Source of the DNA: Glycomyces harbinensis | GTDB taxonomy: Bacteria; Actinomycetota; Actinomycetes; Mycobacteriales; Micromonosporaceae | NCBI RefSeq assembly: GCF_900101745.1 | Contig: NZ_FNAD01000008.1 | Location: 124,001-188,000, forward strand | Direction: 5' to 3' | Length of the DNA: 64,000 bases | Part shown: positions 1-7,801 of the stretch, one piece after another | Position numbering within the stretch: position 1 is the stretch's first letter | How the letters are laid out: every line of letters begins with the position of its first letter | Notes under the pieces: model-generated | What the model was told of the DNA's origin: nothing | The model's input: the letters and a program-made list of their open reading frames with translations, nothing else | Database searches by the model: none | Position numbers and translations under genes: made by a program

Positions 1-949
1 GCGACGCGACGCAGTCGTCCTGCACCCCGATCTGGAACGTGAAGGTCTCCTCGGTCAGGTTGCCTTCGATGACCGCTTCAACCTCGAACAACGCGACCGC
101 ATCATCGCCGGACTCGATGGGGTCAATGGCATTGAGGTAACCACTGGGGTTCTCATCGGGTGCGGCCCAGTCGATCATGGCCTGATCCAACGCCTGGGCG
201 GTGATGCCGGAGTACGAATCGCACTGCATTGCCGTGGCGGCCATCGGATTCCGCTCGAGCACGACACTGCGGAGGAAGTCCGTGGCCAGAACCTCAGGAT
301 CAACACCCGGCTCAGCGCTCTCGTCGATCGAAGGCTGTTCACTTTCGTCATCGGGCTGGGTCGCGTTCGAAACGCAGAAGGACCCGTCCCGCTCTTGAAC
401 GGTGACGGTGAACTCCTCGTCACGCTTGTTGGATTGCGAGATGAACGAGACCGTACCGACGACGCTGATTCCATCAGCCGTGGCGGTCGGGTCACCGGTC
501 TCTACATCGACATCGCTGATACCGCCCAATTCATCGGCGTAGCCCTGGCGAATGGCGTCGAGATCGGCTGGGGTCAGTTCAGGCGAGGCGTCACCGCAGA
601 GAGCGGCTTCAGCCAGATCCGTGTCGCCGTTCGAGCCGTATCGCAAGTAGCTCCACGTGGCGCCCTTTGCGTCGGTCGCGGGCTCGTCGCGAGGGTCGTC
701 GTTCTCCTCGCTGCCGCTTGCGGCGAAGCCCGGGGCCACTGAGGCTCCCAGGGCCAGGACTATCGCCCAGGCGCCCGCCATGGCGCCCACCCGGGGCCAC
801 TTGCGGGGCGGGTCGGCGAATTCGGCGGCCTCCGCTTCGTCCACCGGCACGACGCGGTACCGCTTTCCGGACGCGTCGTGGACCGTCGACCTGCTCGCAG
901 CCGGCCTTCTGGGGCGCACACCCCGAGCAACACGCCGAAACAAACCCAT
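1..949 (-). CDS. Membrane-anchored exported protein, partial (C-terminus off the left edge)
   Basis: The reading frame starts at ATG 949 on the minus strand and is still open at base 2, giving about 316 residues. Residues 1-45 are basic and cytoplasmic, a hydrophobic segment lies at about 48-72 (GAMAGAWAIVLALGASVAPG), and the rest is acidic and extracytoplasmic. The outer part holds two similar 100-residue units, each with a Cys (ALCGDASPEL; MQCDSYSG), resembling the DUF4878/Rv0361-type small alpha+beta domain. Family placement is inferred from this layout. The protein at 10354 has the same plan. Function unknown. Confidence 0.75.
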   Translation of the reverse strand, partial: MGLFRRVARGVRPRRPAASRSTVHDASGKRYRVVPVDEAEAAEFADPPRKWPRVGAMAGAWAIVLALGASVAPGFAASGSEENDDPRDEPATDAKGATWSYLRYGSNGDTDLAEAALCGDASPELTPADLDAIRQGYADELGGISDVDVETGDPTATADGISVVGTVSFISQSNKRDEEFTVTVQERDGSFCVSNATQPDDESEQPSIDESAEPGVDPEVLATDFLRSVVLERNPMAATAMQCDSYSGITAQALDQAMIDWAAPDENPSGYLNAIDPIESGDDAVALFEVEAVIEGNLTEETFTFQIGVQDDCVAS

Positions 950-1040
950 GGCCCTCACCCTATTGGACCGGGACCCTCCGGCTCAAGCAGCAGCCGTTCG
1001 CGGGCCCCGGCGTGAGGCCCGCCCGCCGTATTCTGTTGCT

Positions 1041-3338
1041 ATGAGCGACCCCCCGTATCGCCTGCCGGACGACGATCTGCTCGACGGGCCCCTGGAGGCC
1101 CGCAGCGACGAGGTCCACCTGCGCATCGAGTCGCATCTGCGGGACCGCTGCGGCGTCGACACCCGCGCGGTCAGGGACTGCTTCGTGTGGAACGGGCTCC
1201 AGTCCGAGATCGAGGTGGACGGGTTCTTCGATGTCGGGGACGCGTTCCTGGAGCGGGCCGGCGCCGAGTTCGAGCGCCAGGCCGCCCGGGCGCCGCTCGG
1301 GCCGGACCGGGCCATGCTGTGCCTGTGGGTCCACCACAGCACCGTGCGCGCCTGGAACCACACCTACCGGGTCGACCTGCTGACCCGCTGCATGATCCAG
1401 TTCCGCGACACGGTGCGCAAGTGCTGGAGCCTGGACGAGGAGCCCGATCCGGCGGTCGAGCTGGCGCTGCGGCTGTGCGATCTGGTGCGCGAGGAGGTGC
1501 TGCTGGAGGACCGGTTGAAGACCGGCTCGCGCCTGCGCTACTGCGAGGCGCTGGACGCGGTCATCGACTCCTGCTCGGCGGTCCTGGAGGAGGCGCAGGC
1601 CTCGGCGAGCGCGATCGCCGCCTACGTCAGGGACGAGGTGACGGTGCGCCTCCAGTACCACCTGCAGCTGCGGGAGGCGAACCAGGCGCTCATCGCCAAG
1701 TCCGCCGGCCAGCGCCGGCGCTACGAGCTCCGCAAGGACCTGCGGCGCCTGGTGAACTCGTGGCCGTTCTCCTCGGTCGAGCTGTCGAAGCTCAACGCGC
1801 ACCGCCAGGCCCTCGAGCGTCTCCAGGAGGCGCAGGAGGAGCGCCAGGCGTGGATGCGCGTGGACGAGGGCCGCATCGTCTACCTGTTCCCGTTCGGCGT
1901 CACAGGGATCGACTACGAGACGATCACGTCCCGGATCAGGGGCGCCGGTGAGCGCCCGGAGGGCGTGGTCCGCCCGACCGCGGTCATCGACCATTTCACC
2001 TACCACGCGGACATCTGGGAGCCGCGTCTCGAGCGGGAGAAGCGGTTCGACGGCCTCGAGGTGCTCCTGCCGAAGGTCCGCCTGCACGTGGACGAGGAGA
2101 CCGTCGAGGAGCTCAGTGCGGCGATCCGGTTCTCGCCCATGGGCGTCCACTGCCTGCGCCTGGAGCGGACGGTGGAGGACCTGTACCCGAGCGAGCTGCA
2201 CGCGGCGATGTTCCGGGCGGCGCGCGAGCACGGGACGATCGAGGTCGCCTGCGACGGCGCCGACCGGACCTGGGACCGCCTGTCGCGCTTCGCCCGCGAC
2301 CTCGTCCAGAAGCAGCTGCACGCCCAACTCGCCGGGGGCGACGGCGAGGACGACGACCCTGTGACGATCCAGAGGGGACGGTCGCATGTGCTCGTGCGGG
2401 TGCTGCGAGCGTCCGAGCGGCGCCGCGAGTTCGAGCCGCACCTCGCCGGCTCGGACCCCCCGATGGTCCAGGACGGGCGCCGACTCCTGACGCTCGTGGG
2501 CGCCTCCGTGCTCCTCCACGCGGCGCCGGACGCGAAGGAGTCGCTGTGGGACTGGGTGCGGTTGTCCGACGACCACAGCAGGCAGATCTGGAACCAGCGC
2601 AACCAGGGCGACCTGCTCATCTCGACCGAGAACACCACGGTGATCGCGGCCCTGGACGCCCCGAACTTCATCTCCGGGGACCTGGAGGCGGTCGCCGAGT
2701 TCACCGCGTGCCTCAGCGGCACCCTCGCGTCCTGGAACCACCAGCTCGACCGCTACCGGGCCAGCGTCATCGGGTTCATCGCCGCCTACAACCTGCCGGG
2801 CGCCGACCGGTCGGCGCAGCTGGAGGCGATGAAGGCCGCCCGCACGCGCATGCTCGGCTTCGAGAGCGAGACCCGGCAGGTGATCTCGCTGCTGCACTCC
2901 CCGAACCTGCTGCGGTCGCCCTCGAACGCGGCCGCGCTGCGGCGCCTGCTGGCCGTCAGCGGCGTCGACGAGCAGCTCGAGACGTTCGAATCGCGCCTGG
3001 GCGAGGTCATGGCCGACCAGTCCGAGGCGACCCTCCAGCGATGGGAGGGCGACCGCCAGCAGCGCGTCCGCGACTCGGCCACGGCCGCCGTGTCGGCCCT
3101 GAGCATCTGCGCGGCCATCAGCATCTGGCAGGCGGCGAAGGTGTGGACGCCGCTGGGATGGAGCGTGACGACGGCGGTCGTGGCCCTGTGGGCGGTCGCC
3201 TACGTGTCGCACCGGTGGGTGACCTACAACGGCCTCGTGTCGACGCTGAAGTACGCGGTCAGGGTGCCGCTGACCCTCGTGCGCTGGGTGTGGACGGGCG
3301 CCGCGGCGCGGCGGATGCGCCCGATCGCCCGGCCCTGA
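1041..3338 (+). CDS. Large orphan protein with C-terminal membrane segments
   Basis: A 765-residue protein starting at ATG 1041. An upstream extension of the frame (from 657) has poor composition and is rejected. The body is rich in Arg, Glu and Leu with predicted long helices at about 215-290 and 590-680. Two hydrophobic segments lie near residues 690-735 (STAAVSALSICAAISIWQAA; WSVTTAVVALWAVAYVSHRW), so a large cytoplasmic part is anchored at the C-terminus. No catalytic motif or named domain was recognised. Its own transcription unit is likely: the upstream neighbour diverges and the next gene follows after about 50 bases. Confidence 0.8.
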   Translation: MSDPPYRLPDDDLLDGPLEARSDEVHLRIESHLRDRCGVDTRAVRDCFVWNGLQSEIEVDGFFDVGDAFLERAGAEFERQAARAPLGPDRAMLCLWVHHSTVRAWNHTYRVDLLTRCMIQFRDTVRKCWSLDEEPDPAVELALRLCDLVREEVLLEDRLKTGSRLRYCEALDAVIDSCSAVLEEAQASASAIAAYVRDEVTVRLQYHLQLREANQALIAKSAGQRRRYELRKDLRRLVNSWPFSSVELSKLNAHRQALERLQEAQEERQAWMRVDEGRIVYLFPFGVTGIDYETITSRIRGAGERPEGVVRPTAVIDHFTYHADIWEPRLEREKRFDGLEVLLPKVRLHVDEETVEELSAAIRFSPMGVHCLRLERTVEDLYPSELHAAMFRAAREHGTIEVACDGADRTWDRLSRFARDLVQKQLHAQLAGGDGEDDDPVTIQRGRSHVLVRVLRASERRREFEPHLAGSDPPMVQDGRRLLTLVGASVLLHAAPDAKESLWDWVRLSDDHSRQIWNQRNQGDLLISTENTTVIAALDAPNFISGDLEAVAEFTACLSGTLASWNHQLDRYRASVIGFIAAYNLPGADRSAQLEAMKAARTRMLGFESETRQVISLLHSPNLLRSPSNAAALRRLLAVSGVDEQLETFESRLGEVMADQSEATLQRWEGDRQQRVRDSATAAVSALSICAAISIWQAAKVWTPLGWSVTTAVVALWAVAYVSHRWVTYNGLVSTLKYAVRVPLTLVRWVWTGAAARRMRPIARP

Positions 3339-3387
3339 GCCGCGCGATTCGCCGCCCGGCCGCGCCCCGGTTGCCATACTCGGCCGC

Positions 3388-4782
3388 ATGGAGTTCACGA
3401 CGGTGGAGCTGACGCGCCCGGGCGGGCTGCTCGGCGAGGTCTACGCGCGCCTGCTGGTCCCGGCGTTCCCCGCGGACGAGCTGGTCGGCGAGGGTGATCT
3501 GGAGGCGGCGCTGGCCGAGGGCGCCGGGAGCCTCCTGGCCGTGCTCGACCCGGAGGGGACGCCGGTCGCGGCCGCGTTCGGCCGCTGGTCGGCCGGTTCG
3601 AGGGTGGTGCTCCTGTGGTACCTGGCGGTGGATCCGGCGGTCCGCGGGCACGGGCTGGGCGGGCGCGTCCTGGCCGAGGCGGTCGGCGCGTGGCGGGACC
3701 GCTTCGCGCCGTGCCTGGTGCTGGCCGAGATCGAGGACCCGAACGGCCCGGTCCACGAGATGCACGGCGATCCGCGCCGCCGGCTCGCGTTCTACGAGCG
3801 GGCCGGCGCGAAGGTCCTGGACCTGCCCTATTTTCAGCCGGGGATCGGCGGTCCGGCCCGGCGCGTCCACGGGATGCTCCTGCTCGCCCTGCACGTCGCG
3901 CCCGAGTATGTGACGGTCGGGGGTTCGGTGGCGGGGGCGCCGATCGGGGTGTTCCTGCGCGAGAACCTGGAGGCCTCGGAAGGGCGCCGGCCCGTCGACG
4001 CCGCGGCCGGGGCGCTGTTCGCGGCGGCCGACCGCCCCGGCGGCGTCCCGTTGGGGCGGCGCGTCTTAGCGCTGCTTGTCCTCCAGGTAGCGCATGAGGT
4101 TCGCGGCGGACTGCTCGAGTTTCGCGTCGCCGTCGATGACGTCGCGCAGGTCGCCGGGGGCGCAGGGTCGGCGGTCGGCGAGGCGCGCGATGTCGAGGAA
4201 GTGCGGGCGGATGCCGGTGCGGCGGTAGGCGGCGAGCTTGTGGTGGCCGTCGAGGAGGAACGCGGCGCAGTCCTCCTCGTCGCCGGGCGGCTCGGACCTG
4301 AGGGTCACGGCGAGTGGGCGCTCTCCGCGCTCGATCGATGCGGTGTAGGCGTCCAGGGTGTCCGCGTCGTGCGGCGGCCACAGGTCGGTGGGGATGATCG
4401 CGGTGCCTTCGGTGCCGATCGGCTCGTCGGGGTACCACCAGGCCGACCCGTTCTCCCCGAACGGTTCGATGTGGACGTTCGCGTCGGGCCAGACGCGGAC
4501 CCCGTAGTGGCCCGGCTGGAGCAGGCCCAGGATGGGGCGGGCCAGTTCGACGGGGTCGGCGTTCTCCACGGGCTTGCGCAGCAGTGCGCGCAGTGTGCGC
4601 AGCGCGCCGCGCAGGCCGGCGTCGCGGGTGCGGATCGCGAACCGGTCGATCGACCCCGACCCGGTGTAGCCCTCGACGATGAGCGGCCGCCAGCCGACGC
4701 TCAGCGAGCTGGCCCCGTCGTGGCCGCCGATCGCGAGCGTGCCGTCGCCGTCTTCGACTTCCAGCACCCGGTAGCCGAGTGA
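3388..4782 (+). CDS. GNAT acetyltransferase ORF running through its expected stop into an antisense gene
   Basis: Residues 1-226 form a GNAT acyl-CoA N-acyltransferase: strand VVLLWYLAVDPAVRGHGLGGRVL carries the acetyl-CoA-binding R-G-x-G-x-G/A type loop (RGHGLGG), and LAFYERAGAKV is the usual C-terminal strand-helix. Such proteins normally end near 220-235 residues, close to base 4065 here. No in-frame stop occurs there, and the frame stays open to 4782 across the whole convergent gene at 4066-4803. The extra 238 residues look like antisense-encoded sequence. A TAG sits one frame away at 4067, so a single-base indel near 4050 would explain the lost stop. Confidence 0.6.
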   Translation: MEFTTVELTRPGGLLGEVYARLLVPAFPADELVGEGDLEAALAEGAGSLLAVLDPEGTPVAAAFGRWSAGSRVVLLWYLAVDPAVRGHGLGGRVLAEAVGAWRDRFAPCLVLAEIEDPNGPVHEMHGDPRRRLAFYERAGAKVLDLPYFQPGIGGPARRVHGMLLLALHVAPEYVTVGGSVAGAPIGVFLRENLEASEGRRPVDAAAGALFAAADRPGGVPLGRRVLALLVLQVAHEVRGGLLEFRVAVDDVAQVAGGAGSAVGEARDVEEVRADAGAAVGGELVVAVEEERGAVLLVAGRLGPEGHGEWALSALDRCGVGVQGVRVVRRPQVGGDDRGAFGADRLVGVPPGRPVLPERFDVDVRVGPDADPVVARLEQAQDGAGQFDGVGVLHGLAQQCAQCAQRAAQAGVAGADREPVDRPRPGVALDDERPPADAQRAGPVVAADRERAVAVFDFQHPVAE

Positions 4783-4803
4783 CTCGGCCAGTCTCGTGAT
4801 CAT
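4066..4803 (-). CDS. Hypothetical protein, 245 residues
   Basis: ATG 4803 is preceded by GGAGGG at a good distance, so it is preferred over the ATG at 4959, whose extension looks non-coding. The protein opens MITRLAESLGYRVLEVEDGD. It has a conserved-looking core containing HYGVRVWPDANVHIEPFGEN and LLDGHHKLAAYRR; the latter resembles the nucleotide- or substrate-handling DGHHR motif of ParB/Srx-like folds, a resemblance only. No signal peptide or membrane segment. Its 3' end meets the acetyltransferase ORF tail-to-tail. Function not assigned. Confidence 0.8.
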   Translation of the reverse strand: MITRLAESLGYRVLEVEDGDGTLAIGGHDGASSLSVGWRPLIVEGYTGSGSIDRFAIRTRDAGLRGALRTLRALLRKPVENADPVELARPILGLLQPGHYGVRVWPDANVHIEPFGENGSAWWYPDEPIGTEGTAIIPTDLWPPHDADTLDAYTASIERGERPLAVTLRSEPPGDEEDCAAFLLDGHHKLAAYRRTGIRPHFLDIARLADRRPCAPGDLRDVIDGDAKLEQSAANLMRYLEDKQR

Positions 4804-5125
4804 CAGGCCCTCCGTCCTGCCACCGGTCCCCTGGCGGTGGTCGTTCGCGTCAGCGCTGCCGGCGTCGCGGACGCTCCCGCGCCTGGTGTGCAGCGCTTCG
4901 TCCCGTTGCTGCGGTCCGGTCCGTTGAGGCGTCCGGTACCGCGCTCGGCCTGCAGTCATCCATCTTAAGACCCGTTGTCACGTTCGTCCCTCCGCGGTGC
5001 GGCGGGCCTGTGGAGCGACACCTTCCCCTGCCCCGCCCGTCTACCCGCATCGGCGGCTTCGAAACACCCCTCGTTCACCTCGGCGCCACCGGGGCCGGGC
5101 CGCGACGGGCGGCGCGCCTGCCGCG

Positions 5126-5155
5126 TTGCGGGCGGTGGCGCGCGGTCTCTATGGT
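5126..5155 (+). promoter_or_regulatory. Predicted promoter of the DUF7873 gene
   Basis: TTGCGG at 5126-5131 and TATGGT at 5150-5155 are separated by 18 bases and lie 25 bases before the GTG start at 5180. The 376-base gap 4804-5179 separates two divergent genes and shows nothing else. Confidence 0.5.
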
Positions 5156-5179
5156 GGAGCCCGAAAGCGAGGGCAGCCC

Positions 5180-5914
5180 GTGACCAAGTTGAACCAGATC
5201 ATCGCCATCGAGAAGAGCGTCAAGGCGAAGGCCGCCCGCGCGCTCGGCGACGCCGGACGCGAGCTGGCCAAGGCGCCGCTCCTGTCGGGCATCTCCCGGA
5301 CCTACCAGCCCAAGGACGAGGAGGGCGAGCAGCTGCCGCCCGAGTCGACGAAGGTGCAGCGGCGGGTCGAGGACCAGTTGCGCGAGGTCTCGGCGGCGAT
5401 GACGCGCCTGTTCGACGTCACGGCCACCAAGGACCGCACGAACGCGCTCGCGACGGCCGACATCGTCGTCGACGGCGAGGTGCTGGTCGCGGACATGCCC
5501 GTCACCTACCTGCTGTTCCTCGAGAAGCAGCTGGGCGAGCTGCAGGCCCTCGTGAAGTCGCTGCCGGTCCTGGACGCGGGCGAGTCGTGGACGTTCAACG
5601 AGGCCGCCGACAGCTTCGCGACCGACCCGGTGAAGACCGTGCGCACCAAGAAGGTCCCGCGCAACCACGTCAAGGCCGAGGCGACCGAGAAGCACCCCGC
5701 GCAGGTCGAGGTGTACTACGAGGACATCCCGGTGGGCTACTGGACCACCGTGAAGTTCTCGGGCGCGGCCCCGGCCAAGCGCGTCGCGACGCTCGCCGAC
5801 CGCCTGGACCGGCTCCAGACCGCCGTCAAGTTCGCCCGGGAGGAGGCCAACGCGACCGAGGTCGTCGATGAGAAGATCGGCGACAAGGTCTTCGGCTACC
5901 TGCTGGGCGACTGA
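5180..5914 (+). CDS. DUF7873 family protein
   Basis: A 244-residue soluble protein starting at GTG 5180 (MTKLNQIIAIEKSVKAKA). It matches from memory a widely conserved actinobacterial family of the same length; recognisable parts are LLSGISRTYQPKDEEGEQLPP (split here: YQPKDEEGEQ), the TRLFDVTATKD segment and KVPRNHVKAEATEKHPAQVE. The protein is highly charged with no membrane segment. It is monocistronic: promoter before it, hairpin terminator right after. Biochemical role is unknown. Confidence 0.88.
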   Translation: MTKLNQIIAIEKSVKAKAARALGDAGRELAKAPLLSGISRTYQPKDEEGEQLPPESTKVQRRVEDQLREVSAAMTRLFDVTATKDRTNALATADIVVDGEVLVADMPVTYLLFLEKQLGELQALVKSLPVLDAGESWTFNEAADSFATDPVKTVRTKKVPRNHVKAEATEKHPAQVEVYYEDIPVGYWTTVKFSGAAPAKRVATLADRLDRLQTAVKFAREEANATEVVDEKIGDKVFGYLLGD

Positions 5915-5926
5915 AACCCATGAACC

Positions 5927-5948
5927 CCCCTGTTTTGAGCGACAGGGG
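5927..5948 (+). terminator. Hairpin terminator after the DUF7873 gene
   Basis: CCCCTGT (5927-5933) pairs perfectly with ACAGGGG (5942-5948) across an 8-base loop, 12 bases after the stop codon. It separates this gene from the downstream RNA locus. There is no strong U tract, as is usual in actinomycetes. Confidence 0.55.
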
Positions 5949-5999
5949 TGGCGCGCAAGCGCCGACGACGCTGAAACTGAGATTCAAGTCGTAGCAGAA

Positions 6000-6081
6000 C
6001 GCGGTGGTGTTGGGGGTTCGAGTCCCCCTTCTCCGGCTAGACCGGCCGGTCGAATGGCCCAATCGGTAGAGGCGCACCGCG
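6000..6081 (+). pseudogene. Degenerate circularly permuted tRNA-like gene (copy A)
   Basis: The tRNA parts occur in reversed order. First the 3' half: anticodon-stem strand CGGTG (6002-6006), 5-base variable loop, T-stem GGGGG / loop TTCGAGT / CCCCC (6012-6028), acceptor strand from 6029. Then the 5' half: acceptor strand ending GAA (6052-6054), TG, D-arm GCCC..AGGC with GGTAG loop (6057-6073), and CACCG (6075-6079), which pairs exactly with CGGTG; the pairing extends to 7 bp. Defects: acceptor pairing is interrupted at 6032/6050-6051, the end reads G-CTA rather than NCCA, and no U33 can be placed, so a functional tRNA is unlikely. A GCAA-capped hairpin lies just upstream (5950-5963). Confidence 0.6.
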
Positions 6082-6144
6082 AAAACTCAGACTCTCGCTC
6101 CAGCTTCAGCATTCGCCACGCCGCGCGGTACCGCGAGTAGTTCC

Positions 6145-6224
6145 CTTTTGACATCGGGGCTGGAGGTTCGAGTCCTCCCCGCCGCACCACATGCGGCGGT
6201 AGCTCAATGGCAGAGCACGATGCT
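6145..6224 (+). tRNA. Circularly permuted tRNA gene, probable tRNA-Lys(UUU) (copy B)
   Basis: 3' half: anticodon-stem strand CATCG (6152-6156), variable loop GGGCT, T-stem GGAGG / TTCGAGT / CCTCC (6162-6178), acceptor CCGCCGC (6179-6185), A73 and encoded CCA (6187-6189). After only CAT (6190-6192) comes the 5' half: acceptor GCGGCGG (6193-6199, 7/7 pairs), TA, D-stem GCTC/GAGC (4/4), D-loop with GG, A26, and CGATG (6218-6222, 5/5 pairs with CATCG). Every canonical feature is present but the order is permuted at the anticodon loop. Joining G6222 to C6145, C6223 to T6146 or T6224 to T6147 all give loop CUUUUGA, anticodon UUU; A73 and G1-C72 fit lysine. G37 is atypical. Flanks pair outside the stem (6126-6134 with 6238-6247). 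Expression and processing are unproven. Confidence 0.7.
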
Positions 6225-6280
6225 AGCAGCAGATTCAGTGGCTACCGTCAAGGTCCGCAGCGGTCACTATGTGGCACATG

Positions 6281-6314
6281 GCGGCCCGGTGTCGAGGTCA
6301 ACGACCCGGGCCGC
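6281..6314 (+). terminator. Hairpin closing the tRNA-like locus
   Basis: GCGGCCCGG (6281-6289) pairs 9/9 with CCGGGCCGC (6306-6314) over a 16-base loop, 57 bases after the second tRNA half. It is the likely 3' boundary of the transcript. Confidence 0.5.
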
Positions 6315-6351
6315 ACCTCCGTCTCCGGCGCACGCGCCGCGGACAAGGGTG

Positions 6352-6380
6352 TTGCACCCGCTTCGCCTCGGCCCCATAAT
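6352..6380 (+). promoter_or_regulatory. Strong consensus-like promoter
   Basis: TTGCAC (6352-6357), a 17-base spacer and CATAAT (6375-6380) make one of the best sigma-70-type promoters in the window. It points at the gene starting at 6410. Confidence 0.6.
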
Positions 6381-6409
6381 GGTCGGCATGGACGACTACA
6401 GAAAGGGCG

Positions 6410-6826
6410 ATGCCGCGTAGGCCGCCCGCGCGGGTACGCGCACAGCAGCCCCGCCGCCTCTCCCCCTGGCGGGCGACGTTCCTCCCCCGCATCCCCGGCG
6501 CCTCGGGCGCCCTCCAGGCCGCCGTCGTGCGGCTCGAACACGCCGACGCCCGCCTCACTCCCGGCGACATCGCCCAGGCGTTCACGCAGTGGCGGCGGTG
6601 GGTCCACCGACCCGTACGGCAGCTGAGCACGGGGGCGGGTTCGTGCCCCTGCCCCTCATGCGGCACGTGGTCGCGCGAGGTCCTCGAACGGACGGCGCAC
6701 CGCCTCCCACCGCGCCAGGCCCGCGAGCTGCGACGCCTCCTCGAACCGCTCGACGAGCGCTTCCTGTCGCGCACGGTCCCGGTCCCGGCCCGGTTCGAGC
6801 ACCGGTGGTGGGCGTACCGTGCCTGA
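6410..6826 (+). CDS. Small Cys-motif protein, 138 residues
   Basis: Starts at ATG 6410, 30 bases downstream of a strong promoter. It is very Arg-rich (MPRRPPARVRAQQPRR...) and carries a CPCPSCG motif near residue 85 that could bind zinc, followed by a conserved-looking segment with REVLERTAHRLPPRQARELR and LDERFLSRTVPVPA. It matches from memory a family of short uncharacterised actinobacterial proteins. No signal peptide. Function unknown. Confidence 0.7.
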   Translation: MPRRPPARVRAQQPRRLSPWRATFLPRIPGASGALQAAVVRLEHADARLTPGDIAQAFTQWRRWVHRPVRQLSTGAGSCPCPSCGTWSREVLERTAHRLPPRQARELRRLLEPLDERFLSRTVPVPARFEHRWWAYRA

Positions 6827-6991
6827 CGACCGGACCGCGGCGCCCGGCGGGAGCGCACCGCGGGCACCGCCGAACCCCGAGTGCGGGGCGCGCCGCAGGA
6901 GGACCCGACAATGCCGGTAGGGCCCGCCCTACCATCGAAATGCCTGCTCACCGGCTCGAAGAACCGCCCCGGGCGGACGAGTATTGAGCAC

Positions 6992-7696
6992 ATGAACAAG
7001 ATCTTCAAGCAGCTCGGCGCCGACTCCGGCTACCTGCTCTCCGCGTTCCCGATCGCCCTCCCCGCCTTCGTCATCACCGTCACCGGCTTCGCCGCCGGCA
7101 TCGGCACCGCGGTCGTGTGGGTCGGCGTGCCGATCCTCGCCGCGACGCTGTTCGCCATGCGCGGCCTCGCCGCCGCCGGCCGCAGTCAGCTCTCGGCCGT
7201 CCTCAACCGCCCGATCACCGCACCCCGCTACAAGCGGGCCCCCGAGAACGCCTCGGCCCTGCGCCGGTACCTGACGCCGCTGGGCGACGGCCAGTCGTGG
7301 ATGAACCTCCTGTGGGGCCTGGTGAACTTCCCGCTCGCGATCCTCGGCTTCGTCGTGGCCCTGTCGTGGTGGGCCGCGACCATCGCCTCGCTGACCTACC
7401 CCCTGTACGCCTGGGTCATCCGCCGCGCCACCGGCGAAGGCGACGGCCTGGAGCACGCGACCCGCTGGCTCGGCTGGGGCGACTCCTACGCCGCACTGTC
7501 GGCACTGGCTCTCCTGGGCGGCCTGGTCATGGCCCTGCTCCTCCCGCTGGTGCTGCGGGGCCTGGCCCTGACGCAGGCCGGGCTCGGCCGGGGCCTGCTC
7601 GCCTCCCTCTCGGAGCCGGACGCGCCCTACGGCCCGATCCGCGCCGCCGAGATCGACACCGAGGTCACCCGCGTCCAGGAGCGCCTGTCCGCCTAG
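6992..7696 (+). CDS. Stand-alone sensor-domain membrane protein (PF13796-like)
   Basis: A 234-residue integral membrane protein from ATG 6992. About four hydrophobic segments are visible: residues 20-60 (two), 103-135 and 165-195. The layout matches the 'putative sensor' domain usually found N-terminal to actinobacterial histidine kinases, but here no kinase domain follows, so it is a free-standing copy. A strong terminator lies 40 bases after the stop. The signal, if any, is unknown. Confidence 0.75.
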   Translation: MNKIFKQLGADSGYLLSAFPIALPAFVITVTGFAAGIGTAVVWVGVPILAATLFAMRGLAAAGRSQLSAVLNRPITAPRYKRAPENASALRRYLTPLGDGQSWMNLLWGLVNFPLAILGFVVALSWWAATIASLTYPLYAWVIRRATGEGDGLEHATRWLGWGDSYAALSALALLGGLVMALLLPLVLRGLALTQAGLGRGLLASLSEPDAPYGPIRAAEIDTEVTRVQERLSA

Positions 7697-7737
7697 ACGG
7701 CGGCCCGCGAACGACCCTGCGCGACTTGAAGAACCAC

Positions 7738-7766
7738 GACGGCCCCGCCACCGCGGCGGGGCCGTC
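7738..7766 (+). terminator. Strong hairpin terminator
   Basis: GACGGCCCCGCC (7738-7749) pairs 12/12 with GGCGGGGCCGTC (7755-7766) over a 5-base loop, downstream of the sensor-domain gene. Confidence 0.7.
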
Positions 7767-7801
7767 GCCGTCCCCGCCGCACCCGACTCTTCCACCGGGA
7801 A

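Noticed and set aside
960-3398. 812-residue minus-strand reading frame
   Set aside because: Antisense shadow of the real gene 1041-3338; composition is Arg/Gly/Pro junk typical of high-GC antisense frames.
5984-6190. Short minus-strand proteins containing GGLEPP
   Set aside because: They are translations of the T-arms of the tRNA-like genes and have no coding character.
6000-6225. Ordinary tRNA genes with introns, in normal 5' to 3' order
   Set aside because: Pairing 5' half 6047-6079 with the 3' half 6152-6189 fails: anticodon strands CACCG and CATCG do not pair and acceptor strands do not match. Only the reversed pairing works.
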